DNA from: an uncultured Granulosicoccus sp.
Lineage (GTDB): Bacteria; Pseudomonadota; Gammaproteobacteria; Granulosicoccales; Granulosicoccaceae
Assembly: GCA_937924505.1 (NCBI GenBank)
Contig: CALDSR010000045.1
Coordinates: 19,213 to 83,212 of the forward strand
DNA length: 64,000 bases
Direction of reading: 5' to 3'
Below the pieces are notes generated by a model. That model saw nothing but the letters and a program-made list of their open reading frames with translations, made no database searches and had not been told where the DNA came from. Below are positions 38,048 to 45,962 of the stretch, piece after piece. The position numbers and the translations under genes are program-made. Within the stretch, counting starts at the first letter, position 1. Each line of letters begins with the position of its first letter.

Positions 38048-40507
38048 ATGTCAGAACCAATACCAAACAAGGCCAGCGCGGTCATCATCGGTGGTGGAGT
38101 GACCGGCGCCAGTGTTGCTTATCACTTGGCGAAACTTGGCTGGCAAGATGTTGTTTTGCTTGAGCGTAAACAATTTTCCTGCGGAACCACCTGGCATGCA
38201 GCAGGCTTGATTGGCACCATGCGGGCCAATGAAAGTCATGCTCGTCTGGCGGAATACTCGATGCGTCTCTTGGGCGAACTGGAAGAAGAAACGGGACAAT
38301 CAACCGGCTTTCGTCAGGTGGGTAGCCTGAGCATCGCGCACAGTGAAGATCGCTGGGAAGAATTACGTCGCGTCGCGTCCATGAACAATGCCTTCGGCGT
38401 TACCCGCGTTGATCAGATCACGCCCGAAGAGATCGGCAATCTGTTTCCATTGATTGATACCAACGGTCTGATCGGCGGTACCTTTGTCGAACACGACGGT
38501 AAAGGAAATCCGATAGAAATCACGACCGCTTTCATCAAGGGTGCGAGACTGTATGGCGCCAAATGCATTGAAGGGGTAAAGGTCATTGATGTCGATATCC
38601 AAAATCGCAAAGTCAAAGGCGTCATAACAGATCTAGGCCGTATCGATACAGACTATGTTGTCAATTGTGGAGGTATGTGGGCGCGAGAGCTTGGCAAGAT
38701 GAGTGGTGTCAACATTCCGCTTCATGCTTGCGAGCACTATTATGCCGTCACCGAAAAACATGACTTGGTGACAAGCGACTTGCCTGTTTTGCGTGACCAT
38801 GACAAGTGCATTTATATTAAAGAGGATGCGGGCGGCCTGCTTGTCGGCGCGTTTGAGAAGAAAGCCCGTGCCTGGGGTCAGCAAGGTATCCCCGAAGACT
38901 TCAGCTTCGACGAGCTACCGGGCCATGTAGAGGAGCAACTCATGCCGGTACTCGAGGATGCCATGATCCGTGTACCGATGCTACAGGACGTTGGCTGGCG
39001 CAGCTTTTTCTGCGGCCCTGAGTCATTCACGCCTGATGATCAATTTCATGTCGGTTTGTCACCAGAGGTGCAAGGCTACTTCGTCGCTGCGGGACTCAAT
39101 TCTGTGGGGATCCAGAGTTCAGGTGGTCTCGGTAAAGTGTGTGCTGAATGGATGCACAATGGGTTTTGTCCACTGGATCTGTGGGGGAACGATATTCGGC
39201 GTATGTACCCGTTCATGGGCACCCGCGCGTTTGCCGCCGACCGTGCAGAAGAATCATTGGGTTTGTTGTACGACAATCACTTTCCATTCCGTCAATTTGA
39301 AACCGGTCGCAACATCCGCTTGTCGCCGGTACATCAGCGTCTGGTTGAAAACCGCGCTTGCTTCGGGCAAGTCGCTGGTTGGGAACGTCCCAACTGGTTT
39401 GCGCCCGAAGGTGTCAAACCCGAATACCAATACAGTTTCGGCCGTCAGAACTGGTTTGAATATTCAGCTGCTGAACACAAGTCGGCGCGCGAGTCACTGG
39501 CGTTGTTCGACCAATCCAGTTTCTCCAAATATCTCGTGCAAGGTCGCGATGCCGTCAACTGCTTGCAGCGCATTTGCAGTGCTAACGTTGACGTACAGCC
39601 AAACAGGATCGTTTATACGCATTGGCTTAATGATCGTGGTGGGATAGAGGCAGATCTGACCGTGACCCGTCTCGATGAACGACGTTTTATGGTCATCAGC
39701 GCTGCGGCCACGACGCATAAGGACCTTGACTGGCTCGCCAGACATATCGATGACGAAAGCCATTGCACCGTCACGGATATCACATCGCAATTTGCGATCT
39801 TCGGCATCATGGGCCCGAACAGCCGGGCCATGCTTGAGCCGTTGTTGGGTATCGATCTGTCCAACGATGAGTTCCCGTTCGGTCGCAGTATCGAAGCCGA
39901 GCTCGGCTATGTGCCGATTCGGATTACCAGGGTTTCCTTTGTCGGCGAACTCGGTTGGGAAATTTCTCTGCCAGCCGAGATGGCCATTGCAGGCTTTGAC
40001 AAACTACTCGAGGCCGGGCAGTCACATGGGCTGACACTCGCGGGTCTGCATGCCCTGGATAGCTGTCGAATCGAAAAGAAGTTCCTGCACTTCGGTCATG
40101 ATGTTGCCGATGAGGACACACCGCTGGAAGCCGGTGTGGGCTTTGTCTGTGCCATGGATAAATCCATCCCGTTTATTGGCTATGATGCGATTGCCAGACA
40201 GAAGGACAGTGGTTCGCATTTCAACAAGCGTCTCGTGCAGTTTGTTCTCGACGATGGCCAGCCATTGCTATATCACCACGAACCGATCATGCAAGGTGAG
40301 CATTGCGTGGGATATCTGACCTCAGGTAACTACGGGCACACCCTCGGGGCCTCCGTCGGCCTGGGCTACGTCAAGAGTCAGGACAAGATTACCGCCGATT
40401 GGCTTGCTGAACAGCGCTGGTCGATTGACGTCGGTGGCGAGCTGTTCACTGCCAGAGCCGGTCTCAGAGCCGCCTATGATCCGGCTGGCGATCGAATGCG
40501 TGACTGA
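38048..40507 (+). CDS. Dimethylglycine/sarcosine dehydrogenase-like flavoprotein with GcvT domain
   Basis: This 819-residue protein has an N-terminal DAO-type FAD domain (AVIIGGGVTGASVAYHLAKLGW) with TTWHAAGLIG, whose histidine is the covalent flavin site in dimethylglycine dehydrogenase. A middle FAO_M-type segment (RMYPFMGTRAFAADRAEESL) follows, then a C-terminal aminomethyltransferase (GcvT-like) folate-binding domain (FDQSSFSKYLVQG, GIMGPNSRAML, RVSFVGELGWEIS, GVGFVCAMDK, GYVTSGNYG-like end). It should demethylate an N-methylated glycine and pass the one-carbon unit to tetrahydrofolate. Such enzymes are common in marine bacteria feeding on betaine derivatives. Exact substrate is unknown. 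Confidence 0.88.
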   Translation: MSEPIPNKASAVIIGGGVTGASVAYHLAKLGWQDVVLLERKQFSCGTTWHAAGLIGTMRANESHARLAEYSMRLLGELEEETGQSTGFRQVGSLSIAHSEDRWEELRRVASMNNAFGVTRVDQITPEEIGNLFPLIDTNGLIGGTFVEHDGKGNPIEITTAFIKGARLYGAKCIEGVKVIDVDIQNRKVKGVITDLGRIDTDYVVNCGGMWARELGKMSGVNIPLHACEHYYAVTEKHDLVTSDLPVLRDHDKCIYIKEDAGGLLVGAFEKKARAWGQQGIPEDFSFDELPGHVEEQLMPVLEDAMIRVPMLQDVGWRSFFCGPESFTPDDQFHVGLSPEVQGYFVAAGLNSVGIQSSGGLGKVCAEWMHNGFCPLDLWGNDIRRMYPFMGTRAFAADRAEESLGLLYDNHFPFRQFETGRNIRLSPVHQRLVENRACFGQVAGWERPNWFAPEGVKPEYQYSFGRQNWFEYSAAEHKSARESLALFDQSSFSKYLVQGRDAVNCLQRICSANVDVQPNRIVYTHWLNDRGGIEADLTVTRLDERRFMVISAAATTHKDLDWLARHIDDESHCTVTDITSQFAIFGIMGPNSRAMLEPLLGIDLSNDEFPFGRSIEAELGYVPIRITRVSFVGELGWEISLPAEMAIAGFDKLLEAGQSHGLTLAGLHALDSCRIEKKFLHFGHDVADEDTPLEAGVGFVCAMDKSIPFIGYDAIARQKDSGSHFNKRLVQFVLDDGQPLLYHHEPIMQGEHCVGYLTSGNYGHTLGASVGLGYVKSQDKITADWLAEQRWSIDVGGELFTARAGLRAAYDPAGDRMRD

Positions 40508-40580
40508 ATGCTGTTTGCTTAGCGCGCTCTGGAACAGACCGTGCTTGCCGGTAGTGGATTCCTGAGCTATTCACTGTGTG

Positions 40581-41126
40581 ATGCGCATCCTTGAAACATC
40601 CCTGAGCGACGTCAAGATCATCGAGCCTGCCGTATTTGGGGACGATCGCGGATTCTTCATGGAAACGTGGAGCCGGCGTGACTTCGCCGAACACGGGATC
40701 GAACAGATTTTTGTGCAGGACAATCACAGCCGTTCGGAACGTGGCGTGCTGCGCGGCATGCATTATCAGATCAAACATCCTCAAGGCAAACTGGTCCGCG
40801 TCTCGCAAGGCGAAGTCTTTGACGTGGCTGTCGACATGCGAAAGTCATCACCTCAGTTCGGCCAATGGGCAGGTGTTGAACTTAGCGACACGAACAAGCG
40901 ACAACTCTGGATACCGCCGGGTTTTGCTCATGGCTTTCTCGTTCTGTCAGAGACAGCCGATTTCCAATACAAATGCACCGATATCTACGCACCTGAACAC
41001 GAGTGCAGCCTTATCTGGAACGATCCTGACGTCGGGATTGAATGGCCGTTGAATGAAATGGAACCGCGATTGGCGGCAAAGGACAAGGCGGGGCTCTTTT
41101 TTAACGATTGCGATACCTATTCATGA
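40581..41126 (+). CDS. rmlC: dTDP-4-dehydrorhamnose 3,5-epimerase
   Basis: RmlC performs the third step of dTDP-rhamnose synthesis. The 181-residue cupin has FGDDRGFFMETW, FVQDNHSRSERGVLRGMHYQ with the catalytic histidine, GEVFDVAVDMRKSSPQFG and the IPPGFAHGFLVLSE block with the catalytic tyrosine region downstream (YKCTDIYAPEHE). ATG 40581 and GTG 40578 are adjacent start choices. The stop overlaps the rmlD start (ATGA). Confidence 0.95.
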   Translation: MRILETSLSDVKIIEPAVFGDDRGFFMETWSRRDFAEHGIEQIFVQDNHSRSERGVLRGMHYQIKHPQGKLVRVSQGEVFDVAVDMRKSSPQFGQWAGVELSDTNKRQLWIPPGFAHGFLVLSETADFQYKCTDIYAPEHECSLIWNDPDVGIEWPLNEMEPRLAAKDKAGLFFNDCDTYS

Positions 41127-41983
41127 TGAAGGTCTTCATCACTGGCAGCCCGGTGGGTCAGTTACATTGGGAATTATTGCGTTGTTGCCCGGACGGCATC
41201 TCGATCTCATCTGACGAATCACTCGATATCACTGATGCTGGCGCTGTTAAAAATGCGATTGCGGAAGTAAAGCCGGACGTCATCATCAATCCTGCCGCCT
41301 ATACCGACGTTGACCAGGCAGAGGAAGATAGCGATCTAGCCCATGCAATAAATGCAAGTGGTGTTGTCAACCTGGTCGCGGCGGCGAGACTCATTAATGC
41401 TCACATCGTTCACATCTCCACTGACTATGTCTTTGGAACCGGCGATGGCTCACCGTTCAAAGTCGATGCAGCGGTTGGTCCGATCAGTGTCTATGGTAAA
41501 ACCAAACTCGAAGGCGAGCGAGTCTTGCTGTCCGCTATGCCGGACAGCAGCGTGATCGTCAGAACTGCGTGGGTCTATTCATCGAATGGCAACAACTTCG
41601 TCAAGACGATGCTCAAGCTGATGGCGGAGCGTGATGAGCTTGGGATCATCAGCGATCAGATCGGATCGCCGACCTGGGCGAGATCATTGGCAGGTGCTCT
41701 GTGGTCAGCGACGCTCAAGCGTACGACCGGGATCCTCCACTGGACTGGTGGGGGAGTTGCAAGCTGGTATGACTTTGCGGTTGCAATCTCGGAGGAAGCT
41801 GTCGCGCTGGGCTTACTCGACAAGACCATCCCGATCAAACCATTGCGAACTGATCAGTATCCGACAAACGCTGTGAGGCCTTACTACAGTGTTCTCGACA
41901 TCAGCAGAACCAGCAAAGCGCTGGACTTGAATGTCACGCACTGGCGAAGCGACCTGCGCGCCATGCTCAAGGAACTTGAATAA
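41123..41983 (+). CDS. rmlD: dTDP-4-dehydrorhamnose reductase
   Basis: RmlD is the last enzyme of the pathway and reduces dTDP-4-keto-rhamnose. The 286-residue SDR shows SLDITDAGAV, NPAAYTDVDQAEEDSDLA, HISTDYVFGTGDGSPF, the catalytic YGKTK, RTAWVYSSNGNNFVKTML, DQIGSPTWA and HWTGGGVASWYDFA, all family blocks. The cofactor-binding loop is odd: it reads ITGSPVGQLHWEL where the usual form is close to TGANGQVGWEL, so one residue is inserted and the third glycine is His15. Starts at ATG 41123 or 41126. It overlaps rmlC by 4 bp and rmlB by 1 bp. Confidence 0.93.
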   Translation: MMKVFITGSPVGQLHWELLRCCPDGISISSDESLDITDAGAVKNAIAEVKPDVIINPAAYTDVDQAEEDSDLAHAINASGVVNLVAAARLINAHIVHISTDYVFGTGDGSPFKVDAAVGPISVYGKTKLEGERVLLSAMPDSSVIVRTAWVYSSNGNNFVKTMLKLMAERDELGIISDQIGSPTWARSLAGALWSATLKRTTGILHWTGGGVASWYDFAVAISEEAVALGLLDKTIPIKPLRTDQYPTNAVRPYYSVLDISRTSKALDLNVTHWRSDLRAMLKELE

Positions 41984-43086
41984 TGGCAAACAGTCGCTCG
42001 CCCAGGCGCATGCTCGTCACTGGCGCTGCCGGTTTCATTGGTGCCAACTTTGTTCGCTATTGGCGTAACGTGCATGCTGACGATACGATCGTCATTATCG
42101 ATGCACTGACCTATGCCGGCAATCGAGCGAATCTTCAAGGGATACTCGATGACAAGTGCCAGTTGGTCGTTGCCAACATTAATGACACCGAACTCGTCAA
42201 GGCCTTGCTACGCGATCATCAGCTTGACACGATCGTACACTTTGCTGCGGAAAGCCATGTTGATCGATCGATCGAAGGCCCTGATGCGTTTATTGAAGCG
42301 AATGTCCTTGGAACACACTCACTGTTGAAAGCTGCGCGACAAGTCTGGCAAGTTGAAGCGCTGGTGCCAGACAGACATCGCTTTCATCACGTATCCACCG
42401 ATGAAGTCTACGGTAGTCTCGCTCCCACGGATCCGGCGTTTACAGAGTTAACGGCCTATGCGCCTAACTCACCGTATTCGGCAAGCAAGGCATCATCCGA
42501 CTTTCTCGTTCGCGCCTATCATCACACCTATGGCATGAATGTGACCACCAGCAATTGCTCCAACACCTATGGCCCTTTTCATTTTCCGGAGAAATTGATC
42601 CCATTGGTGATCATCAATATCCTGCATGGAAAACCGTTGCCGATCTATGGGGATGGCAAGAACATTCGCGACTGGTTGTATGTAGAAGACCACGCGCGGG
42701 GAATTGAGCGGGTACTCGATAATGGCAAGACGGGTGAGACCTACAATATTGGTGGGGTCAATGAATGGACCAACATTGATATCGTCAATCTGGTTTGCGA
42801 TTTGATCGACCAGCGCTTCGAGTCAAGTGAGCAATTGCGAAACGATTATCCCGACTGCCCGGCTACAAACAACAAGCAGAGTCACTCATTGATCACGTAC
42901 GTGACAGACCGTGCAGGCCATGACTTCCGCTATGCGATCGACACGACCCGCATCAAGAACGAACTGGGCTATGAGCCGTTGATCAGTTTCGAAGCAGGTA
43001 TCGAGAACACCATAAACTGGTATCTGGCCAACCGCCCGTGGTGGCAAGCCGTACTCGATGGTAGCTATCTGGACGACCGAGCCTGA
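41983..43086 (+). CDS. rmlB: dTDP-glucose 4,6-dehydratase
   Basis: RmlB converts dTDP-glucose to dTDP-4-keto-6-deoxyglucose with bound NAD. The 367-residue enzyme has TGAAGFIGANFV at 13-24, HFAAESHVDRSIEGP, the catalytic STDEVYG and YSASKASSD, NCSNTYGPFHFPEKLIPL and GDGKNIRDWLYVEDHARGIE. The start shares one base with the rmlD stop (TAATG). It ends 8 bp before the convergent nitronate monooxygenase-like gene. Confidence 0.96.
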   Translation: MANSRSPRRMLVTGAAGFIGANFVRYWRNVHADDTIVIIDALTYAGNRANLQGILDDKCQLVVANINDTELVKALLRDHQLDTIVHFAAESHVDRSIEGPDAFIEANVLGTHSLLKAARQVWQVEALVPDRHRFHHVSTDEVYGSLAPTDPAFTELTAYAPNSPYSASKASSDFLVRAYHHTYGMNVTTSNCSNTYGPFHFPEKLIPLVIINILHGKPLPIYGDGKNIRDWLYVEDHARGIERVLDNGKTGETYNIGGVNEWTNIDIVNLVCDLIDQRFESSEQLRNDYPDCPATNNKQSHSLITYVTDRAGHDFRYAIDTTRIKNELGYEPLISFEAGIENTINWYLANRPWWQAVLDGSYLDDRA

Positions 43087-43094
43087 TAGCGACT

Positions 43095-44078
43095 TCAAAG
43101 CACTGCCCTGAATTCAGACACGATGTCGGCAACTGGCTTGACGTCGCGAACGCCGCCGGCACTTTTACCTGCCTGCCAGTAATCCTGGTAACCCGAACCT
43201 GCCTGATTAGCCTTTTTCAGTTTCCAGACCGACATAAGCGAATAGATGGTGCGCATCCAGTGACGTGTTTTGCGCCCTTTGAGCAGCATGCGCGCAATGG
43301 GGCCTGCTCGGGTGCCGGTTTTTTGAATGGTTGGTGTGTTGATAATCGCAACGGGTACGCCGGTCAGGCGTTCTGTTAACACTATATCGTCCGCGCTTGC
43401 CGCGATAATCGCCTGTTTGTAGTCGGCATGCGCTGTACATTCTGTTGACGCAATAAACCGTGTGCCCAACTGCGCACCTGTGTAACCCATGGTCAACGCG
43501 TTCCGAAAATCATCGGCTGTGCCTATCCCACCGGCGCAAATGACAGGTTTGCCAAACCCCTGCAATTCGTCAAGTAACTCTTTTGCCGCGATTTTTCCTG
43601 CATGCCCACCGGCGCGTTTGTTTACAGCAATAAAGCCATCTACTCCAGCGTCAAAGGCCTTCTGCGCAAAACGGGCATTGGTTACATCGTGAAAAATGAC
43701 CGTGTCGCTGCCAGCAGCCATATCCACAATCCATTTCGGATCGCCGAGCGCGGTGACAAAACATTCAACACCTTCTTCAAGCGCAATTGTTGTCCATTCG
43801 CGGGTTCGTTTCAGATACGTCCTGGAGCTCGTTTCGATGATCAGATTCAAGCCGATAGGCTTGTCAGTCAGAGAACGAATTAGACGTAACCCGTCTCGGA
43901 AGTCATGTCCATGGACATAAGACAATGACATTGGCTGGACGATCCCCATGCCGCCAGCTGCGGAGACAGCTGCGACCAATTCCGGATTGCTGCAGGGGTA
44001 CATGGCACCGCAAAAGAGCGGGACTTCAATACCGAGCATTCTGCAAACAGGATTATCCGCTCGGTTTGTATCGGTCAT
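43095..44078 (-). CDS. Nitronate monooxygenase-like FMN protein, copy 2
   Basis: ATG 44078 is the start because it overlaps the stop of the upstream DUF4442 gene as ATGA and homology begins just after it; the frame opens upstream only by chance. The 327 residues show VPLFCGAMYPCSNPELVAAVSAAGGMGIVQP, PIGLNLI, FHDVTNARFAQKAFDAGVDGFIAVNKRAGGHAG, VICAGGIGTADDFRNALTMGYTGAQLGTRFIAS and LTGVPVAIINTP. It is a better fit to the 2-nitropropane dioxygenase type than copy 1. Physiological substrate is unknown. Confidence 0.9.
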   Translation of the reverse strand: MTDTNRADNPVCRMLGIEVPLFCGAMYPCSNPELVAAVSAAGGMGIVQPMSLSYVHGHDFRDGLRLIRSLTDKPIGLNLIIETSSRTYLKRTREWTTIALEEGVECFVTALGDPKWIVDMAAGSDTVIFHDVTNARFAQKAFDAGVDGFIAVNKRAGGHAGKIAAKELLDELQGFGKPVICAGGIGTADDFRNALTMGYTGAQLGTRFIASTECTAHADYKQAIIAASADDIVLTERLTGVPVAIINTPTIQKTGTRAGPIARMLLKGRKTRHWMRTIYSLMSVWKLKKANQAGSGYQDYWQAGKSAGGVRDVKPVADIVSEFRAVL

Positions 44079-44524
44079 GCTTGAGGCCCGATCAACCAGG
44101 TCGCTGTCGTCGTACACACAATATCGCCACTCGAATCGCGAATCTCTGAAACCACCGGCACCTCGGTTCGTTCCTTGAATTCGGGCACCGTTGTCTTGCA
44201 TTCGGCGAGCAGGTCGCCACGTGCTTTCTTGGTGTAGTCGACGTCAAGTTTTACCAGAATACCGTTGAACCCACCGGGCATACCCGACAGCATGGCGAGA
44301 CCAGTTGAAAATTCAGCCAGATTGGCCAAAGCTATCGCGTGTACCGATCGCAGGTGGTTACGTATCCGACGCCGGTCTTTCAACAAGACTTGAGCGTGTC
44401 CGGGGACCAGAATCAAAACGCGTGATCGCATCGAGCCTGTGTACGGAATGATTATTCCCACCAACAGGCTGAACAGAAATTTACCTCCTGGAAGGGGAGA
44501 CAAGCGTCCCCACCAGAGCAGCAT
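44075..44524 (-). CDS. DUF4442 hotdog-fold protein (possible acyl-CoA thioesterase)
   Basis: The family homology begins around LLWWGRLSPLPGGKFLFS, so ATG 44524 (149 residues) is preferred; TTG 44596, inside the anti-sigma gene, would add 24 residues. The blocks PYTGSMRSRVLILVPGHAQVLLKDRRRIRNHLRSVHAIALANLAEFSTGLAML and the mid-strand VKLDVDYTKKARGDL fit the PaaI/DUF4442 thioesterase-like superfamily with a conserved NHLRSVHA. Likely acts on an acyl-CoA; not proven. Its stop overlaps the start of the FMN protein gene by 4 bp, so those two are coupled. Confidence 0.8.
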   Translation of the reverse strand: MLLWWGRLSPLPGGKFLFSLLVGIIIPYTGSMRSRVLILVPGHAQVLLKDRRRIRNHLRSVHAIALANLAEFSTGLAMLSGMPGGFNGILVKLDVDYTKKARGDLLAECKTTVPEFKERTEVPVVSEIRDSSGDIVCTTTATWLIGPQA

Positions 44525-44561
44525 CGTTTCGCCGATCGAGGCAGATTTGGGCGCGGTGGGT

Positions 44562-45215
44562 CTAGATTCCGACAAAGGGTTGGATGATCTTGCCAAACAT
44601 TCCCTGAAATCTTACAGGAGAATGGGTGGCGATCAAGGCAATACACGGTTCGGCAGTATCAACCACGGGCTGATGTAGGTCATGACCGTCAAGATCTGCG
44701 ATATCGCCAGCCTTGAAACGTCCAATTTCATCCTGATAGGAACCCCGCACGACAAACGTCAACTCACGATCGTTATGCGAGTGTGTGCTCAGGACAACAC
44801 CGGGCGACAGGTGCAGTAGCTTGAAAGCCCCTTCACGTCGATGCCTGTCAGTCAAATTGTGCTGCTTGATGCCTGGTGCCATGCGTTTCCAGTCCAGCTC
44901 TTCGAGGCGGGAAGGGAGCAGACGCCCCAGTGGACGAGGAACATCATCAGCCACTGGCTTTTTCTTTATTTCGTCAGGGCTTGCGGACTGAGCAAGTTTT
45001 GCTCGCTGCAATATATCGCTGACCGGCGTCGTTACGCCAATCGTTTCATTGACCTCGAGCATCGCGCCACCGACATGGTCAGCCATCGCCGCACGTCCAC
45101 GGCAGTAATGGCATACAGTCAAATGACAGGCAATCAAGGTTTCCATCGAATCGCTAAGACTGCCCGCGGCATAGTCTTGCAACGTTTCATCGGTCAAATG
45201 GTGGGAAATACTCAT
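44562..45215 (-). CDS. chrR: ChrR-type anti-sigma factor (zinc domain plus cupin)
   Basis: ChrR holds its cognate ECF sigma factor inactive until singlet oxygen or organic peroxides lead to its loss. The 217-residue protein has the zinc-binding anti-sigma motif H31-x3-C35-x2-C38 (ACHLTVCHYC), preceded by the ChrR-typical start HHLTDETLQDYAAGSLS. A C-terminal cupin (LLHLSPGVVLSTHSHNDRELTFVVRGSYQDEIG...DLDGHDLHQP) keeps the metal-binding His/Glu pattern. The ATG overlaps the sigma factor stop (ATGA). Start and domain order match Rhodobacter ChrR. Confidence 0.92.
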   Translation of the reverse strand: MSISHHLTDETLQDYAAGSLSDSMETLIACHLTVCHYCRGRAAMADHVGGAMLEVNETIGVTTPVSDILQRAKLAQSASPDEIKKKPVADDVPRPLGRLLPSRLEELDWKRMAPGIKQHNLTDRHRREGAFKLLHLSPGVVLSTHSHNDRELTFVVRGSYQDEIGRFKAGDIADLDGHDLHQPVVDTAEPCIALIATHSPVRFQGMFGKIIQPFVGI

Positions 45216-45844
45216 GTTATTGACTCGTCCTGAAGTTGCGTTCGCACAGCCTGCATGGCCAATCGAATGCGGGATTTAACGGTGCCAATCGGTAGGTCCA
45301 GCCAGGCTGCAATAGCCCCGTGTGACTGGCCTCGAAAGTAGGAAAGGTGCATGACTTGCTGCTGCTCTTGTGGCAGGGTTGCGAGTGCCTGCTTAAGTTG
45401 TTCTGCGGCCTGAGCATCGCTGACATACTTGGCTTGTGTGTCTTCGTCGGTTGTCTCGACATCAAGCATTTCATCATCGAGTTCGACCTCAATGCGGGAA
45501 TTGCCGCGCAGGTAATCAATACGACGGTTTCTCGCAATGGTGAACAACCAGGTGCTCGCAGCAGCCTTTTTCGGATCGTAGCTTTCCGCTCGTCGCCAGA
45601 CCGTCAACATGATTTCCTGTGTCAATTCCTCGGCGATCTGCTCGGTCATGCCTTTGCCCATCAGGAAGGATTTGACCCGGCCGCCGTAGTAGCTGTAAAC
45701 GTCGGCGAATGCTGCTTCATCCTGACGTTGACCGATGGCGACGAGGTTGTCTCCCATTCGTTTGCGCAGCACCGCGTTGGCGCCACCGGCCGAACCGGCC
45801 TTTGCTCCTGTTTCCAACTCTCTTGTCACGACAGCTTCCATCAT
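45212..45844 (-). CDS. rpoE: ECF sigma factor of the RpoE/ChrR group (ECF11-like)
   Basis: Region 2 is DEAAFADVYSYYGGRVKSFLMGKGMTEQIAEELTQEIMLTVWRRAESYDPKKAAASTWLFTIARNRRIDYLR, and region 4 is LATLPQEQQQVMHLSYFRGQSHGAIAAWLDLPIGTVKSRIRLAM. These match the sigma factors paired with ChrR. The frame opens at 45925, but ATG 45844 is preferred; ATG 45757 would also leave both regions complete. It is translationally coupled to the anti-sigma gene and divergent from the lipid-modification operon, which is its likely target. Confidence 0.9.
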   Translation of the reverse strand: MMEAVVTRELETGAKAGSAGGANAVLRKRMGDNLVAIGQRQDEAAFADVYSYYGGRVKSFLMGKGMTEQIAEELTQEIMLTVWRRAESYDPKKAAASTWLFTIARNRRIDYLRGNSRIEVELDDEMLDVETTDEDTQAKYVSDAQAAEQLKQALATLPQEQQQVMHLSYFRGQSHGAIAAWLDLPIGTVKSRIRLAMQAVRTQLQDESIT

Positions 45845-45854
45845 TTCAAACACG

Positions 45855-45882
45855 CTTACGCATCGGCGATCAATCCGGATCT
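45855..45882 (-). promoter_or_regulatory. Candidate ECF-type promoter facing the sigma factor gene
   Basis: On the minus strand AGATCC and TAAG are separated by 18 bp, similar to the TGATCC/TAAG elements described for ChrR-linked sigma factors. It lies only about 10 bp before ATG 45844, so it would fit better with the inner start at 45757. Confidence 0.3.
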
Positions 45883-45894
45883 TCGCAAATGGGT

Positions 45895-45924
45895 TGATCC
45901 GTCGGGGGTGTGACCTCCGTAGCA
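45895..45924 (+). promoter_or_regulatory. Candidate ECF-type promoter of the lipid-modification operon
   Basis: TGATCC (45895-45900) is followed after 18 bp by GTAGCA (45919-45924), 39 bp before the ATG of the flavoprotein gene. TGATCC is the -35 element known for RpoE/ChrR-type sigma factors; the -10 match is partial. Confidence 0.4.
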
Positions 45925-45962
45925 ACCCCAGTATGTAATTCTCATTAGAGTAAACTTATCAA

